A stretch of 60,665 nt of DNA from Hyphomicrobium_A sp964620915 (GCA_964620915.1 CAZUKP010000013.1:1-60665); one strand, 5' to 3'; shown: positions 42,301 through 51,557, counted from the first letter of the stretch. Notes: generated by a model from the sequence alone, not told the origin. Numbers and translations are program-made.

Positions 42301-44544
42301 ATGATGCGGCAGTACGAGCTCGTAGAGCGTGTTCTGAGTTACGATCAAAGTGCGGATGAGGCTCTTCTCAACCGTGCGTACGTCTACGCGATGAAGGCGC
42401 ACGGACACCAGAGGCGTGCCTCTGGCGACCCCTACTTCTCGCATCCGCTAGAAGTCGCCGCCATTCTTACCGATCTCAAGCTTGATGATGCGACGATCGT
42501 GACGGCGCTGTTGCACGACGTCATAGAGGATACCGCAACGACGCGCACCGAAGTCGATCAACTGTTCGGTCCCGAGATCGGTTCGCTGGTCGAAGGCCTC
42601 ACGAAGATCAAGCGACTTGATCTGGTATCCAAGAAGGCCGAACAGGCAGAGAACTTCCGCAAACTCCTGGTCGCTATCTCCAGCGATATACGCGTGCTGC
42701 TGGTCAAGCTCGCCGATCGGCTGCACAACATGCGCACGCTGGAGCATGTGAAGCCGGAAACGCGCAGACGTAATTGCGAAGAGACCCTCGATATTTATGC
42801 ACCCCTTGCGGGGCGTATGGGTATGGAAGCGATGCGCGAGGAGCTCGAAGACCACGCGTTTCGTTGGGTGCACCCGGAAGCTTATCAAGCCGTAACCGCG
42901 AAACTTGCAGAGCTGAGAAAGTCGAACGAGGGGCTGGTCGAAGAAATCCGCGCAGCGCTCGTCTCCAAGCTTGAAGAGGTCGGTTTTAGGGCAGAAATTT
43001 CGGGCCGCGAGAAGAAGCCCTATGCCATCTGGAGCAAGATGGCCAACAAACAGATCAGCCTTGAGCAACTCTCTGACATTTATGCGTTCCGTGTAATCGT
43101 CGACACGATCGATGACTGCTACCGCGTGCTTGGCGTGGCGCATACGACCTGGCGCACCGTTCCGGGTCGGTTCAAGGACTACATATCGACCCCCAAGCAG
43201 AACAACTATCGATCGATCCATACGACTGTCGTGGGGCCGCGTCACCAGCGCGTGGAGCTGCAGATCCGCACTCGTGAGATGCACCAGATTGCAGAGTATG
43301 GGGTTGCCGCACACGCCATCTACAAAGACATTTCTCGTGCCGCCGTGCAGGGCAATGGCAAGGGAGCTTCCGTTCTCGACAAGGATAGCGGGCCATTTGT
43401 CTGGCTGCGCCGGCTGGTCGAAACGCTTCTGGAAGGATCAAACCCCGAAGAATTTCTTGAACATACCAAACTTGAGCTGTTTCAGGATCAAGTCTTCTGT
43501 TTCACCCCGAAAGGGCGCCTGATCGCGCTACCGCGAGGGGCCTCGCCGCTCGACTTTGCATACGCCGTACATACCGACATCGGCAATGCCGCTGTCGGCG
43601 CCTTCGTCAACGGGCGCCACGTTCCCATCGATACGCAATTGCGCAATGGCGATGAGGTCGAGATCGAAACCTCTAAGGACCACACGCCGCTGGCAGCATG
43701 GGAGAATCTGGTCGTTACCGGCCGAGCCCGTTCGGCCATTCGAAGGGCGGCGCGGACGGCTGTGCGCAAACAATACTGCGAGCTTGGGCGCCGGTTGCTC
43801 TCGTCGCACTTCGAGCGGTTGGGCGAGGAGTTGACGGACGAGAAGATCAAGAAGGCACTGCCGCGGCTCGGTCAGAAGTCACTAGATGATGCACTTGCCG
43901 CTGTTGGCCGCAACGAATTGGAGATCAACAGCGTTCTGCGCGCTACGATCCCAGAAGCGCTTGAACGTGCCGATGGCAAGCAGAAAGAATCCTATCGCCG
44001 CACGCGCCGCTTCGGCCGGGCACGGGCTCAAGAGGGCTGGTTTAACATCGATCGGGTAATGAGCCTGAAGTTCCGCGCCGGTGCGGAGCCAAAGGAGACG
44101 AGCGGTCTGACGATCCGCGGTGTGAAGGACGACGTTCCTGTGACCTTCGAGCCAGGCGGTGCGGTGCCCGGTGATCGTATTGTGGGCGTGCTGACGCCTG
44201 GCGAGGGCATCCGTATCTTTCAGATTCATTCACCTCGCTTGAAGGAGTTCGAGCACGAGGGCTGGATAGATGTAACCTGGGATATTGACCCGGATACGCC
44301 TCAGCGTTTTCCGGCCCGGATCAGTGTCACCGCGCTCAATGAGCCGGGGACGCTGGCGCAGATTGCGAAGGTTATCGGCGAAGGCGGCGGCAACATCGAC
44401 AACGTCAAAATGATCCGCCGGGCCCCCGATTTCACTGAAATGAGGATCGAATTGGAGGTTCTCGACCTGGTGCATCTGAACCACATCCTGGCTGGACTTC
44501 GCGAAAAGGCCGTGGTCAACAAGGTCGAGCGCGTATTTGATTGA
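42301..44544 (+). CDS. spoT: Bifunctional (p)ppGpp synthetase/hydrolase
   Basis: This Rel/SpoT enzyme makes and degrades the stringent alarmone. The protein has 747 residues. The HD hydrolase domain has FSHPLEVAAI (His48) and LLHDVIEDT (His72, Asp73), both intact, so hydrolase activity is expected. The synthetase has REKKPYAIWSKM and YRSIHTTVVGP. TGS (VFCFTPKGRLIALPRGASPLDFAYAVH) and a C-terminal ACT domain (ISVTALNEPGTLAQIAKVIGEGGGNI) follow. Alphaproteobacteria usually have one such long enzyme, called Rsh. Tandem ATGs at 42301 and 42304 make the start ambiguous by one codon. Confidence 0.95.
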   Translation: MMRQYELVERVLSYDQSADEALLNRAYVYAMKAHGHQRRASGDPYFSHPLEVAAILTDLKLDDATIVTALLHDVIEDTATTRTEVDQLFGPEIGSLVEGLTKIKRLDLVSKKAEQAENFRKLLVAISSDIRVLLVKLADRLHNMRTLEHVKPETRRRNCEETLDIYAPLAGRMGMEAMREELEDHAFRWVHPEAYQAVTAKLAELRKSNEGLVEEIRAALVSKLEEVGFRAEISGREKKPYAIWSKMANKQISLEQLSDIYAFRVIVDTIDDCYRVLGVAHTTWRTVPGRFKDYISTPKQNNYRSIHTTVVGPRHQRVELQIRTREMHQIAEYGVAAHAIYKDISRAAVQGNGKGASVLDKDSGPFVWLRRLVETLLEGSNPEEFLEHTKLELFQDQVFCFTPKGRLIALPRGASPLDFAYAVHTDIGNAAVGAFVNGRHVPIDTQLRNGDEVEIETSKDHTPLAAWENLVVTGRARSAIRRAARTAVRKQYCELGRRLLSSHFERLGEELTDEKIKKALPRLGQKSLDDALAAVGRNELEINSVLRATIPEALERADGKQKESYRRTRRFGRARAQEGWFNIDRVMSLKFRAGAEPKETSGLTIRGVKDDVPVTFEPGGAVPGDRIVGVLTPGEGIRIFQIHSPRLKEFEHEGWIDVTWDIDPDTPQRFPARISVTALNEPGTLAQIAKVIGEGGGNIDNVKMIRRAPDFTEMRIELEVLDLVHLNHILAGLREKAVVNKVERVFD

Positions 44545-44601
44545 TACAAGAATCGGACATATGCGTGCCTTGGGGGCAGGTGCTGGTTGGAGTGCCAGGT
44601 G

Positions 44602-45141
44602 ATGGTTGATCGTGCTGAAAGCGTTGTGCTCGCGGACAGCGAAAAGAGCAGTTCGGAATCGCGAGCCCATTGGTCACATCACTTGGTGCATTTGCGCGCG
44701 AACCCACACGAAATTGCGATGGGCTGCGCAGCCGGCGTATTCGCTTCAATCACGCCCTTGCTGGGGGCTCAGACCCTAATCGCTGTTGTCCTAGCCTTCT
44801 TGTTGCGGGCGAGCATACCGGCCGCGATTGTTGGAACATTTTTCGGTAACCCGTTGAGCTGGCCCATTATTTGGGCTTCGACCTATGCGATGGGACTCCA
44901 GATTGTCGGCTTGGACGGCGTTCTGGACACAACCGCCTTCGAGCAGAACATCATGCTACTCTGGGCGGCACTGCTTGAGTGGTCTCCGCACCTGCTCGAC
45001 GCGACGGCTGCGGTTCTTTGGCCAATACTGGGTCCGATGCTGGCGGGAAGTGTGCCGTTGGGTCTCATCACGGCCGCCGTCGTCTACTATATTGCACGCA
45101 ACTCGATCCACGCTTGGCGGGCTCGGCGTACCAGTATTTGA
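44602..45141 (+). CDS. DUF2062 membrane protein
   Basis: The protein has 179 residues from ATG 44602 after GGAGTGCCAGGTG; a TTG at 44587 is an alternative. The family core is RANPHEIAMGCAAGVFASITPLLGAQT with GTFFGNPLSWPIIW, in which two or three membrane helices are embedded, plus a later helix (PLGLITAAVVYYIA). Function is unknown. The position between spoT and pdxJ is conserved in the order. Confidence 0.85.
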   Translation: MVDRAESVVLADSEKSSSESRAHWSHHLVHLRANPHEIAMGCAAGVFASITPLLGAQTLIAVVLAFLLRASIPAAIVGTFFGNPLSWPIIWASTYAMGLQIVGLDGVLDTTAFEQNIMLLWAALLEWSPHLLDATAAVLWPILGPMLAGSVPLGLITAAVVYYIARNSIHAWRARRTSI

Positions 45142-45187
45142 GGCCGTCTGCGGCTCAATATGGCCCACTGAAAGTCATTCTCGGCGT

Positions 45188-45982
45188 ATGTCCACTTTTT
45201 TGACCACTCCTTACCTCCGTCTTGGCGTGAACATCGATCACGTTGCGACTATTCGTAACGCTCGCGGTGGGCGCCATCCCGACCCCTTGCGTGCGGCCCA
45301 CCTGGCTGTCGAGGCAGGCGCTGACGGCATCACTGCGCATTTGCGTGAGGATCGCCGGCATATCTCGGACCGAGATATCGCGCGATTGAAGAGTGAAATT
45401 ACACGCCCGCTTAATTTAGAGATGGCGGCCACGGAGGAGATGCTTCAGATCGCGCTCCGTCATGTGCCCAATGCGTGCTGCCTTGTACCTGAACGTCGCG
45501 AGGAGAGAACAACGGAAGGCGGCCTCGATGTTGTCCGAGGCGGAGAGGTGCTTGCGCACGTCGTCGATGAGCTCAGATCCGCCGGCATAAGAGTGTCTCT
45601 ATTTATTGAGCCGGATGTCGAAGCAATCGAAGCGTCGGCCAACATCGGCGCCGACATCGTCGAGCTTCACACAGGTGCTTATTGTGAGCGTGCGCTCGAA
45701 GACAATGCCAATGGTGTAGCAAGCGAGCTTGAGCGCATCGCGCAAGCAGCAACGCTTGCGGCCGGCGCTGGGCTGGAAGTCCATGCAGGACATGGTCTCA
45801 CGTTCAACACGGTTGGGGGCGTTGCGCGCTTGTCGGAAATCGTTGAACTCAACATCGGACATTTTCTTGTCGGTGAGGCGATCTTCGGCGGACTTTCTAG
45901 TGCGGTGCAACGCATGCGCGTTCTGATGGACGACGCGCGGACGGGCGCCGAGCCGGTCCGTGAACATGAGAGGCAGTTGTGA
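45188..45982 (+). CDS. pdxJ: Pyridoxine 5'-phosphate synthase
   Basis: PdxJ condenses amino-acetone phosphate and 1-deoxyxylulose 5-phosphate in vitamin B6 synthesis. The start ATG 45188 gives LRLGVNIDHVATIRNARGG, the family start; the frame is open from 44885 but not similar. The protein has 264 residues. Further motifs: GADGITAHLREDRRHI, LEMAATEEMLQIAL, and HAGHGLTFNTV near the C-terminus. It overlaps acpS by four bases. Confidence 0.95.
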   Translation: MSTFLTTPYLRLGVNIDHVATIRNARGGRHPDPLRAAHLAVEAGADGITAHLREDRRHISDRDIARLKSEITRPLNLEMAATEEMLQIALRHVPNACCLVPERREERTTEGGLDVVRGGEVLAHVVDELRSAGIRVSLFIEPDVEAIEASANIGADIVELHTGAYCERALEDNANGVASELERIAQAATLAAGAGLEVHAGHGLTFNTVGGVARLSEIVELNIGHFLVGEAIFGGLSSAVQRMRVLMDDARTGAEPVREHERQL

Positions 45983-46392
45983 TTATCGGCGTCGGCAACG
46001 ATCTCATCGACATCCGGCGTATTGAGAAGACGCTCGAACGGTTTGGTGACCGGTTCGTCGAGCGCGTGTTTACCGAAACAGAGCGATTGAAGTCAGATCG
46101 GCGTGTACAACGGGCAGCCTCATACGCTAAGCGCTTTGCGGCCAAGGAAGCCTGCGCAAAGGCACTGGGAACTGGTTTCCGCCGCGGTGTCTTTTGGCGG
46201 GACATGGGCGTCATCAATCTACCTTCCGGGCGTCCGACTATCAGACTTACGGGTGGTGCGGCTGCACAGCTGGAGAGGATCGTGCCGGAAGGTTATGAGG
46301 CGCGCATCGATTTGACTTTGACCGATGATTTCCCCCTAGCCGCCGCAATCGTCATTATCTCTGGGTTGCCGGAAAAAAATGATCGCCGGTGA
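45979..46392 (+). CDS. acpS: Holo-[acyl-carrier-protein] synthase
   Basis: AcpS transfers 4'-phosphopantetheine from CoA to apo-ACP. The protein has 137 residues. It starts at GTG 45979 overlapping the pdxJ stop. Asp8 in GVGNDLIDIRRI and the Glu in RFAAKEACAKALGTG are the magnesium ligands of the family. The last about 10 residues (LPEKNDRR) are divergent. Confidence 0.94.
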   Translation: MIIGVGNDLIDIRRIEKTLERFGDRFVERVFTETERLKSDRRVQRAASYAKRFAAKEACAKALGTGFRRGVFWRDMGVINLPSGRPTIRLTGGAAAQLERIVPEGYEARIDLTLTDDFPLAAAIVIISGLPEKNDRR

Positions 46393-46517
46393 GGACGTAG
46401 AATTTCAGATTGCCTCATTGGCGCGGGACGTGAATTGCGTGCCAGGGGCAAAATGGCTATAGCGGCCGGGCTCGGCATGGGAAATGTCCACCTATGCGGG
46501 CTATCAAGGAGTAGTAA

Positions 46518-47279
46518 ATGACGGTGCAGGTGAACGCGAATAAGAAGGGCGGTTGGCTGGAAACGGTGACGATCGTCATCGAGGCGCTAGCGATCGCTAT
46601 GCTGGTGCGCACGTTCCTGTATCAGCCATTCAACATTCCCTCGGGCTCAATGAAAGAGACCTTGCTCGTCGGCGACTACCTCTTCGTGTCAAAGCTGTCT
46701 TACGGATATAGTCGGTACTCCTTTTACAACCTCATTCCGTTCAACGGCCGCATTTTTGGCGCTTCGCCCAAGCGCGGCGATGTCGCTGTGTTCAAGTTGC
46801 CGCGTGACAATTCCACCGACTACATCAAACGCGTCATCGGCCTTCCCGGTGAAGAGATCGCGATGCGTGAAGGCGTGCTCTACATTAACGGTAAAGAGGT
46901 CCCCAAGCACCGGACGGGAAGCTTTGTCACGCAGGAGAATGGTGCATCACCTCGTCCCATTCCGACGTTTGAGGAAACGCTGCCAAACGGCGTCAAGTAC
47001 ACGGTACTTGATAGCGACCCGAGTGGTCCCTTCGATAATGTCGGTCCCTATAAGGTTCCCGAAGGGCATTATTTCATGATGGGCGACAACCGCGACAACT
47101 CGACGGATAGCCGCGCATCATGGGGCGTAGGGTTCGTTCCTTCCGAGAATCTGATCGGGCGTGCTGAGATCATCTTTTTCTCTGCGGCAGTCGATGAACC
47201 AGATGCTTTTCGGTGGTGGAGCCCTTGGACGTGGCCGTTTGACATTCGCTGGGATCGCTTCTTCAAACTCGTGCGATAA
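46518..47279 (+). CDS. lepB: Signal peptidase I
   Basis: LepB removes signal peptides on the periplasmic side of the inner membrane. The protein has 253 residues. One N-terminal membrane segment (TVTIVIEALAIAMLVRTFLY) precedes the catalytic Ser44 in NIPSGSMKETL; Lys104 is in DYIKRVIGLPGE. The GDNRDNSTDSR motif is present. TCAAGGAGTAGTAA precedes the ATG, a strong ribosome-binding site. Confidence 0.95.
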   Translation: MTVQVNANKKGGWLETVTIVIEALAIAMLVRTFLYQPFNIPSGSMKETLLVGDYLFVSKLSYGYSRYSFYNLIPFNGRIFGASPKRGDVAVFKLPRDNSTDYIKRVIGLPGEEIAMREGVLYINGKEVPKHRTGSFVTQENGASPRPIPTFEETLPNGVKYTVLDSDPSGPFDNVGPYKVPEGHYFMMGDNRDNSTDSRASWGVGFVPSENLIGRAEIIFFSAAVDEPDAFRWWSPWTWPFDIRWDRFFKLVR

Positions 47280-47352
47280 CGCTGGCACGGGTACTGTGCA
47301 CCCGTCGGGGCAGGTATTCGGCTTTTAACGACTCCGGTGGTCTGTTGAGCTC

Positions 47353-48060
47353 ATGCTGCGTGCGCGTAAATTCAAAGATCTCGAAAAGGCACTGGGCTAC
47401 CGTTTCAAGAACCAGGAACTCCTGGAGACGGCGCTGACCCATGCGAGTGCGCGCGGTGCAAAGGGACGGCGTCACGACAACGAACGTTTGGAATTTGTAG
47501 GCGATCGCGTGCTCGGTCTCGCGATTGCCGAGCTGCTCAACGAAAACTTCCCAAAGGAAAACGAAGGGGAACTTGCGCGTCGCTTCAATCGTCTTGTGCG
47601 CGGTGAGGCCTGCACGAAGGTCGCGCGCGCGCTCAATCTTGGAGTCTATCTTATTCTTTCGGACAGCGAGGCTGGAAGCGGTGGACGCACCAAGAAGACA
47701 ATTCTTGCCGATGCGATGGAAGCGGTGTTGGGTGCGATTTTTCTGGATGCGGGTTTCAATAGGGCGCGGGCGATCGTTCGACGGTTGTGGGAAGACTTGT
47801 CGGGCGAACTACCGACAGTGGAGGCTGACGCGAAGTCCGCGCTGCAGGAGTGGGCACAGGGACAAGGCCTCGCATTGCCCGAATATGTCGAAGTCGCACG
47901 CAAGGGTCCCGACCACGCACCGCGTTTCACGACAGAAGTGCGCATTCCAGGCAAGCGACCCGCGCGCGGTGAGGGTGCTTCGAAACGGGCAGCTGAACAA
48001 TCAGCAGCAACGGCGCTACTTGAGCGCGAAGGTGTGATCGGAACAGTGGCCAATGAGTGA
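47353..48060 (+). CDS. rnc: Ribonuclease III
   Basis: RNase III processes rRNA and other double-stranded RNA. The protein has 235 residues. The signature HDNERLEFVGDRVLGL carries Glu47 and Asp51, and DAMEAVLGAIFLDAGF holds the later acids. A double-stranded RNA-binding domain follows (from about 160), with APRFTTEVRIPGKRPARGEGASKRAAEQSAATALL. It overlaps era by eight bases. Confidence 0.95.
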   Translation: MLRARKFKDLEKALGYRFKNQELLETALTHASARGAKGRRHDNERLEFVGDRVLGLAIAELLNENFPKENEGELARRFNRLVRGEACTKVARALNLGVYLILSDSEAGSGGRTKKTILADAMEAVLGAIFLDAGFNRARAIVRRLWEDLSGELPTVEADAKSALQEWAQGQGLALPEYVEVARKGPDHAPRFTTEVRIPGKRPARGEGASKRAAEQSAATALLEREGVIGTVANE

Positions 48061-49003
48061 CAGCGGCAAAAACAAGAAATCCACCGATGCGGTCCCGCCA
48101 GACCAGCAGAAGTGCGGTTTCATCGCCATTATTGGTGCGCCGAACGCGGGCAAATCGACTCTTGTCAACGCGCTTGTTGGCGCCAAGGTCGCGATCGTGT
48201 CGCGGAAAGTGCAAACCACCCGTGTGCCGATCCGCGGCATCGCAATCGAGGGCGTAAGCCAGCTCGTGTTCATCGATACGCCGGGACTATTTGCTACGCC
48301 GCGCCGCCGCCTGGAAAAGGCAATGGTTGACGCGGCGTGGGGCGGTGCGAAGGAGGCCGATGCCATTGCGCTCGTCGTCGATGCAGCGCACGGAATTGAC
48401 GAGGATGTCGAAGGTATTCTTCAGAAGCTGGAAGGTGTGAAGGCCCCTCGTGTTCTCGTGTTGAACAAAATCGATCGTGTCGAGGCCAAGAAGTCGCTTT
48501 TGGTGCTGACCGACGAACTCGTGCGCCGGCTTTCGCCCGACAAAGTTTTCATGATTTCGGCATTGTCGGGAGAGGGCGTCCAAGACCTGAAAACATTTCT
48601 GGCCGAGAAAGTGCAGGCGGGGCCGTGGCACTATCCCGCAGACGACCTTTCCGATGTGCCCATGCGTGTGCTCGCTGCCGAGATCACGCGAGAGAAGATC
48701 TACAACCGATTGCACGACGAGCTGCCCTACGCCACGACCGTTGAGACGGCGTCCTGGGAAGACCGCAAGGACGGCTCGGTTCGCATCGAGCAGACGATCT
48801 TCGTGGCGCGCGATGGACAAAAGGCCATTATTCTCGGCAAGGGCGGTCAATCGATCAAACAGATCTCGATGGACGCGCGGCGCGAGTTGACCAATATTCT
48901 GGAACGGCCGGTGCATCTGTTCCTCTTTGTGAAGGTGCGCGCCGGTTGGCAGAGTGACCCGGAGCGCTATCGCGAGATGGGAATGGAGCCGCCAAAGGAA
49001 TGA
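48053..49003 (+). CDS. era: GTPase Era
   Basis: Era binds the 3' end of 16S rRNA and couples 30S maturation to the cell cycle. The protein has 316 residues. The G1 motif GAPNAGKST is at 28-36, G3 is FIDTPGLF, and G4 is NKIDRV. The KH domain contains GQKAIILGKGGQSIKQISMDARREL. An N-terminal extension of about 20 residues (MSDSGKNKKSTDAVPPDQQ) precedes the GTPase. It starts inside the rnc end, so it is translationally coupled. Confidence 0.95.
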   Translation: MSDSGKNKKSTDAVPPDQQKCGFIAIIGAPNAGKSTLVNALVGAKVAIVSRKVQTTRVPIRGIAIEGVSQLVFIDTPGLFATPRRRLEKAMVDAAWGGAKEADAIALVVDAAHGIDEDVEGILQKLEGVKAPRVLVLNKIDRVEAKKSLLVLTDELVRRLSPDKVFMISALSGEGVQDLKTFLAEKVQAGPWHYPADDLSDVPMRVLAAEITREKIYNRLHDELPYATTVETASWEDRKDGSVRIEQTIFVARDGQKAIILGKGGQSIKQISMDARRELTNILERPVHLFLFVKVRAGWQSDPERYREMGMEPPKE

Positions 49004-49347
49004 TGGTGCGCGGGTTCGCAATCGCATTGCTGGGATTTGCCGTCTCCATGGCGGCGGGTCCGATGCCCGGCCATGCTGCCGTGCGGGTCTGTAAGGGGCC
49101 TGTGACGAGTGCGGTCTTTACCGATGAAAGCGAGAAAGCGGGAAAGACACGCGCGCTTGCCGACTGGAAGGCGAAGGTGGCGCTGCTTGGCGAGCGATAT
49201 ACAAGTTGGCGTCTTGCCATCGACAAACGGCTCACGTGCACATTGGTCGAAAACAAGTTCCATGCCTGTGTCGCCCATGGCAGGCCGTGTACCATTAAGC
49301 AGGTCCCGCCAATTCCGCGGCTCGGCCCCAAGCCCGACCCCGCTTGA
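49003..49347 (+). CDS. Small secreted protein, unknown function
   Basis: The protein has about 114 residues. The start is ATG 49000 or 49003, overlapping the era stop. The N-terminal signal peptide is FAIALLGFAVSMAAGPMPGHAA. The mature part contains four cysteines (VCKGPV, RLTCTLVENKFHACV, PCTIKQ), suggesting two disulfides. The segment TRALADWKAKVALLGERYTSWRLAIDK is a family-like helix in alphaproteobacterial secreted proteins of unknown function. It lies between era and recO. Confidence 0.68.
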   Translation: MVRGFAIALLGFAVSMAAGPMPGHAAVRVCKGPVTSAVFTDESEKAGKTRALADWKAKVALLGERYTSWRLAIDKRLTCTLVENKFHACVAHGRPCTIKQVPPIPRLGPKPDPA

Positions 49348-49400
49348 TGCCTATCGCGAAGCGGGGCGCGGCGCGCTGCGACTCCGTTTAGGATCAACCC

Positions 49401-50135
49401 ATGCAATGGTCCGATGAAGGCGTCATCCTTTCGGTCAGGCCGCATGGCGAAACGTCTGCGGTTATCGAGATCCTTACGCGCGCCCATGGCCGTCACCTGG
49501 GGCTCGTGCACGGCGGCCGCTCGCGCCGGCTGCGTCCCGTCCTGCAAATGGGCAATCACGTCGAGGTCGTATGGAAGGCACGGCTTGCCGAACATCTGGG
49601 GAATTTGAGCGTCGAGCTTATTAAGGGGTACGCCGCCCAAGCGATGGAGGATCGTCTGGCACTGGCGGGCCTCACCTCCTTGTGCGGTTTGGCCCGCTTG
49701 CTTCCCGAACGCGATCCTCATCCAAACCTCTTTGAGGTCACCCTGTTTGTTTTGGGCTTCCTGGATGAGCCCGACGTCTGGCCGGCACTGATCGTGCGCT
49801 GGGAGATGGCGCTGCTGGATGAGTTGGGTTTCGGTCTCGATTTAAAATCGTGTGCGGCCACTGGATCAGCAGACAATCTCATTTACGTCTCGCCGAAGTC
49901 GGGGCGCGCGGTTTCTGCTGCGGCAGGCGAGCCTTACAAGGAACGGCTCTTGAAGCTGCCCGCGTTTCTCGCCAAGAACGGGCAGACCGGGGTCGGCGAA
50001 GACGATGTGGTGGCCGGTCTGGCGCTCACAGGCCACTTTCTCGAAACGCGCGTTCTACTTCCGCGCGATGAAACCATGCCTGAGACGCGCCAGCGGCTCA
50101 GCGAGCTGATTATGCGGCACGCGGCGGCGAGCTAA
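49401..50135 (+). CDS. recO: DNA repair protein RecO
   Basis: RecO loads RecA onto SSB-coated DNA with RecR. The protein has 244 residues. It starts MQWSDEGVILSVRPHGETSAVIEILTRAHGRHLGLVHGGRSRR, typical of the N-terminal OB domain. The zinc-finger cysteines of some RecO proteins are absent apart from a few scattered ones. It overlaps the CAP-domain gene by four bases on the opposite strand. Confidence 0.93.
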   Translation: MQWSDEGVILSVRPHGETSAVIEILTRAHGRHLGLVHGGRSRRLRPVLQMGNHVEVVWKARLAEHLGNLSVELIKGYAAQAMEDRLALAGLTSLCGLARLLPERDPHPNLFEVTLFVLGFLDEPDVWPALIVRWEMALLDELGFGLDLKSCAATGSADNLIYVSPKSGRAVSAAAGEPYKERLLKLPAFLAKNGQTGVGEDDVVAGLALTGHFLETRVLLPRDETMPETRQRLSELIMRHAAAS

Positions 50136-50824
50136 TTCGCGGCCGAGCGCTGACTGACCTGAATCTTAGCACCACCGCCCTTGGCCGGGGATATCGTAAA
50201 GACCTGGCCGTTGCGTGCCTGATAGCGCGATGTCCGTTTGGATTTGCCGCCGGTCTTGAAGATGATCGCGCCCGGTTCACACGCTGTGTGCGTGATCGTA
50301 TAGCGCGGCTCGATGCTGTGACTCTTGCCACCGAAGTCATAGGGCACGGTCGTGCGCGAGGTGTTCTTGATCTTGAACTCATACTTGAGCGCCATCGGCC
50401 GGCCGAAGAGCTGCACGGCGATGTACTTGGGATCGCGCGCGGGTGCGCGCACGATCGCGACGCCGATTTCGGTGACGTTTGGCGTCAACATATTTTTGCG
50501 ATGGCCGGGGGATTCTTCCCAGCCTTCGACGGTCCGTCTTGCATAGTCGCGCGCTTCAAAGCCGCGACTGTCGTAGAGAAGCGCAAGGTTCTCCGCGATC
50601 TGGCAGTAGGTATATCCGGCTTTGGTGACGCGCCCGGCCAGGTCCGTGCCGCCGACGGTGTGGGAGAACTCACCTGTTGCCGCCAGTTTCTTGGCATAGC
50701 GGCGCGCCGCTGCGGCGAGCAGTTTGTTGGACCTGACCTGCGAGAGGCCGTTGTCTTGGCGGAAGGCGTTCGTCATCTCGACGATGGCAACTTCAGCGAT
50801 GGGGACATCCATGGCGATCGGCAT
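50132..50824 (-). CDS. CAP/SCP-domain protein
   Basis: The protein has 230 residues. The CAP domain is at about 10-140, with SVIEMTNAFRQDNGL-like helix (VEMTNAFRQDNGLSQVRSNKLLAAAARRYAKKLA), FSHTVGGTDLAGRV, and ESPGHRKNMLTPNVTEIGVAI. The His-Asn-x-Met signature is visible. The C-terminal half (about 145-230) has no known domain and is rich in beta-type residues. No signal peptide is seen from ATG 50824, although CAP proteins are usually exported; an alternative start at 50812 would not add one. Confidence 0.82.
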   Translation of the reverse strand: MPIAMDVPIAEVAIVEMTNAFRQDNGLSQVRSNKLLAAAARRYAKKLAATGEFSHTVGGTDLAGRVTKAGYTYCQIAENLALLYDSRGFEARDYARRTVEGWEESPGHRKNMLTPNVTEIGVAIVRAPARDPKYIAVQLFGRPMALKYEFKIKNTSRTTVPYDFGGKSHSIEPRYTITHTACEPGAIIFKTGGKSKRTSRYQARNGQVFTISPAKGGGAKIQVSQRSAAN

Positions 50825-50904
50825 ACGCTCAGTTTCGAGAAAATGTAGGCTCTATCGTGGCTTCCCTGTGCTGCTTTTTGGGTTGTGTGGCGGTGCATAA
50901 CCGG

Positions 50905-50968
50905 TGAGGGGCAGTGGTTGGGCTGCCCCTCACCCCGACCCTCTCCCCGCACACAGGGAGAGAGAGAG
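50905..50968. repeat. Two adjacent palindromic hairpins (intergenic repeat)
   Basis: TGAGGGGCAG (50905-50914) pairs perfectly with CTGCCCCTCA (50923-50932), 10 bp. A second hairpin follows with CTCTCCC (50941-50947) and GGGAGAG (50956-50962), then a GA-repeat. Sequences of this CCTCTCCCC...GGGGAGAG type are a dispersed intergenic repeat of many alphaproteobacteria; copy number here is unknown. It lies in the 443-base spacer between the CAP gene and the next gene, which otherwise holds no gene. Confidence 0.5.
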
Positions 50969-51221
50969 AAGACGGGGGAACTTGTGTCTGCGACGAGTCT
51001 CGCGCTGGCCCGGGATGACGAAAGGGTGTGTGAGGAGGGCGTGGGCAGCGGGCAGTAGGCAGTAGGTATTGGTCTCGCGGCGCGAAGCACCCGAAGGGAT
51101 GAAGAGAAGTGGGGACACGGCGCGCGGCTTTCGGGCTTTCGTTGGGGGCCGTTGCTCATCTCACGCGCGATTGGACCGGGGCCGGTGCACGCCACTCAAA
51201 CTCGATCAAAGATTATAGGAA

Positions 51222-51239
51222 TTTTGTCTATAGACAAAA
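51222..51239. promoter_or_regulatory. 18-bp perfect palindrome, candidate operator
   Basis: TTTTGTCTATAGACAAAA is a perfect inverted repeat centred at 51230/51231. It lies about 30 bases before the start of the small protein gene at 51268, where a promoter and operator for the downstream cluster (small gene, RimB-like, RimK) would be expected. GAGTTGTCAA follows it. The sequence resembles the sort of site bound by dimeric helix-turn-helix repressors; no regulator is assigned. Confidence 0.55.
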
Positions 51240-51267
51240 AAGAGTTGTCAAAGTATGTCATTGGCGC

Positions 51268-51549
51268 ATGAGGTCAACGGACCAGACTTTGATCAAGGTC
51301 GCCGACCGGCTTAGCGAGCTTTATGGCCTGGCTTTCGGAGGCAAGGAGCTCGGCCGGTACCGAATATCAGCGAAACTGGTGCGGCAGTTGGCTGGGCGCC
51401 GCAGGCTGTATGAGGAAGACATTCGGGAACTTTCGCGGGGCATGCTGGAGCGCGAGTACATTCTCATCGACATGGAGAGCTACTTCGTCGTGATGAGCGC
51501 CAATACGTTCACGAACTACCGCCGCGCAAATGAGGAATGTTTGGATTGA
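51268..51549 (+). CDS. Small conserved protein ahead of the RimB/RimK pair
   Basis: The protein has 93 residues from ATG 51268; the frame is open to 51109, but the region before 51268 holds the palindrome and no family sequence. It is helical and charged: TLIKVADRLSELYGLAFGGKELGRYRIS, then KLVRQLAGRRRLYEEDIRELSRGMLEREYILID, without a recognised fold. It may be a small HTH or adaptor. Its stop overlaps the open frame of the RimB-like gene, and it sits first in the cluster, like RimA in Pseudomonas rimABK; the equivalence is not shown. Confidence 0.6.
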   Translation: MRSTDQTLIKVADRLSELYGLAFGGKELGRYRISAKLVRQLAGRRRLYEEDIRELSRGMLEREYILIDMESYFVVMSANTFTNYRRANEECLD

Positions 51550-51557
51550 GCTCGAGC

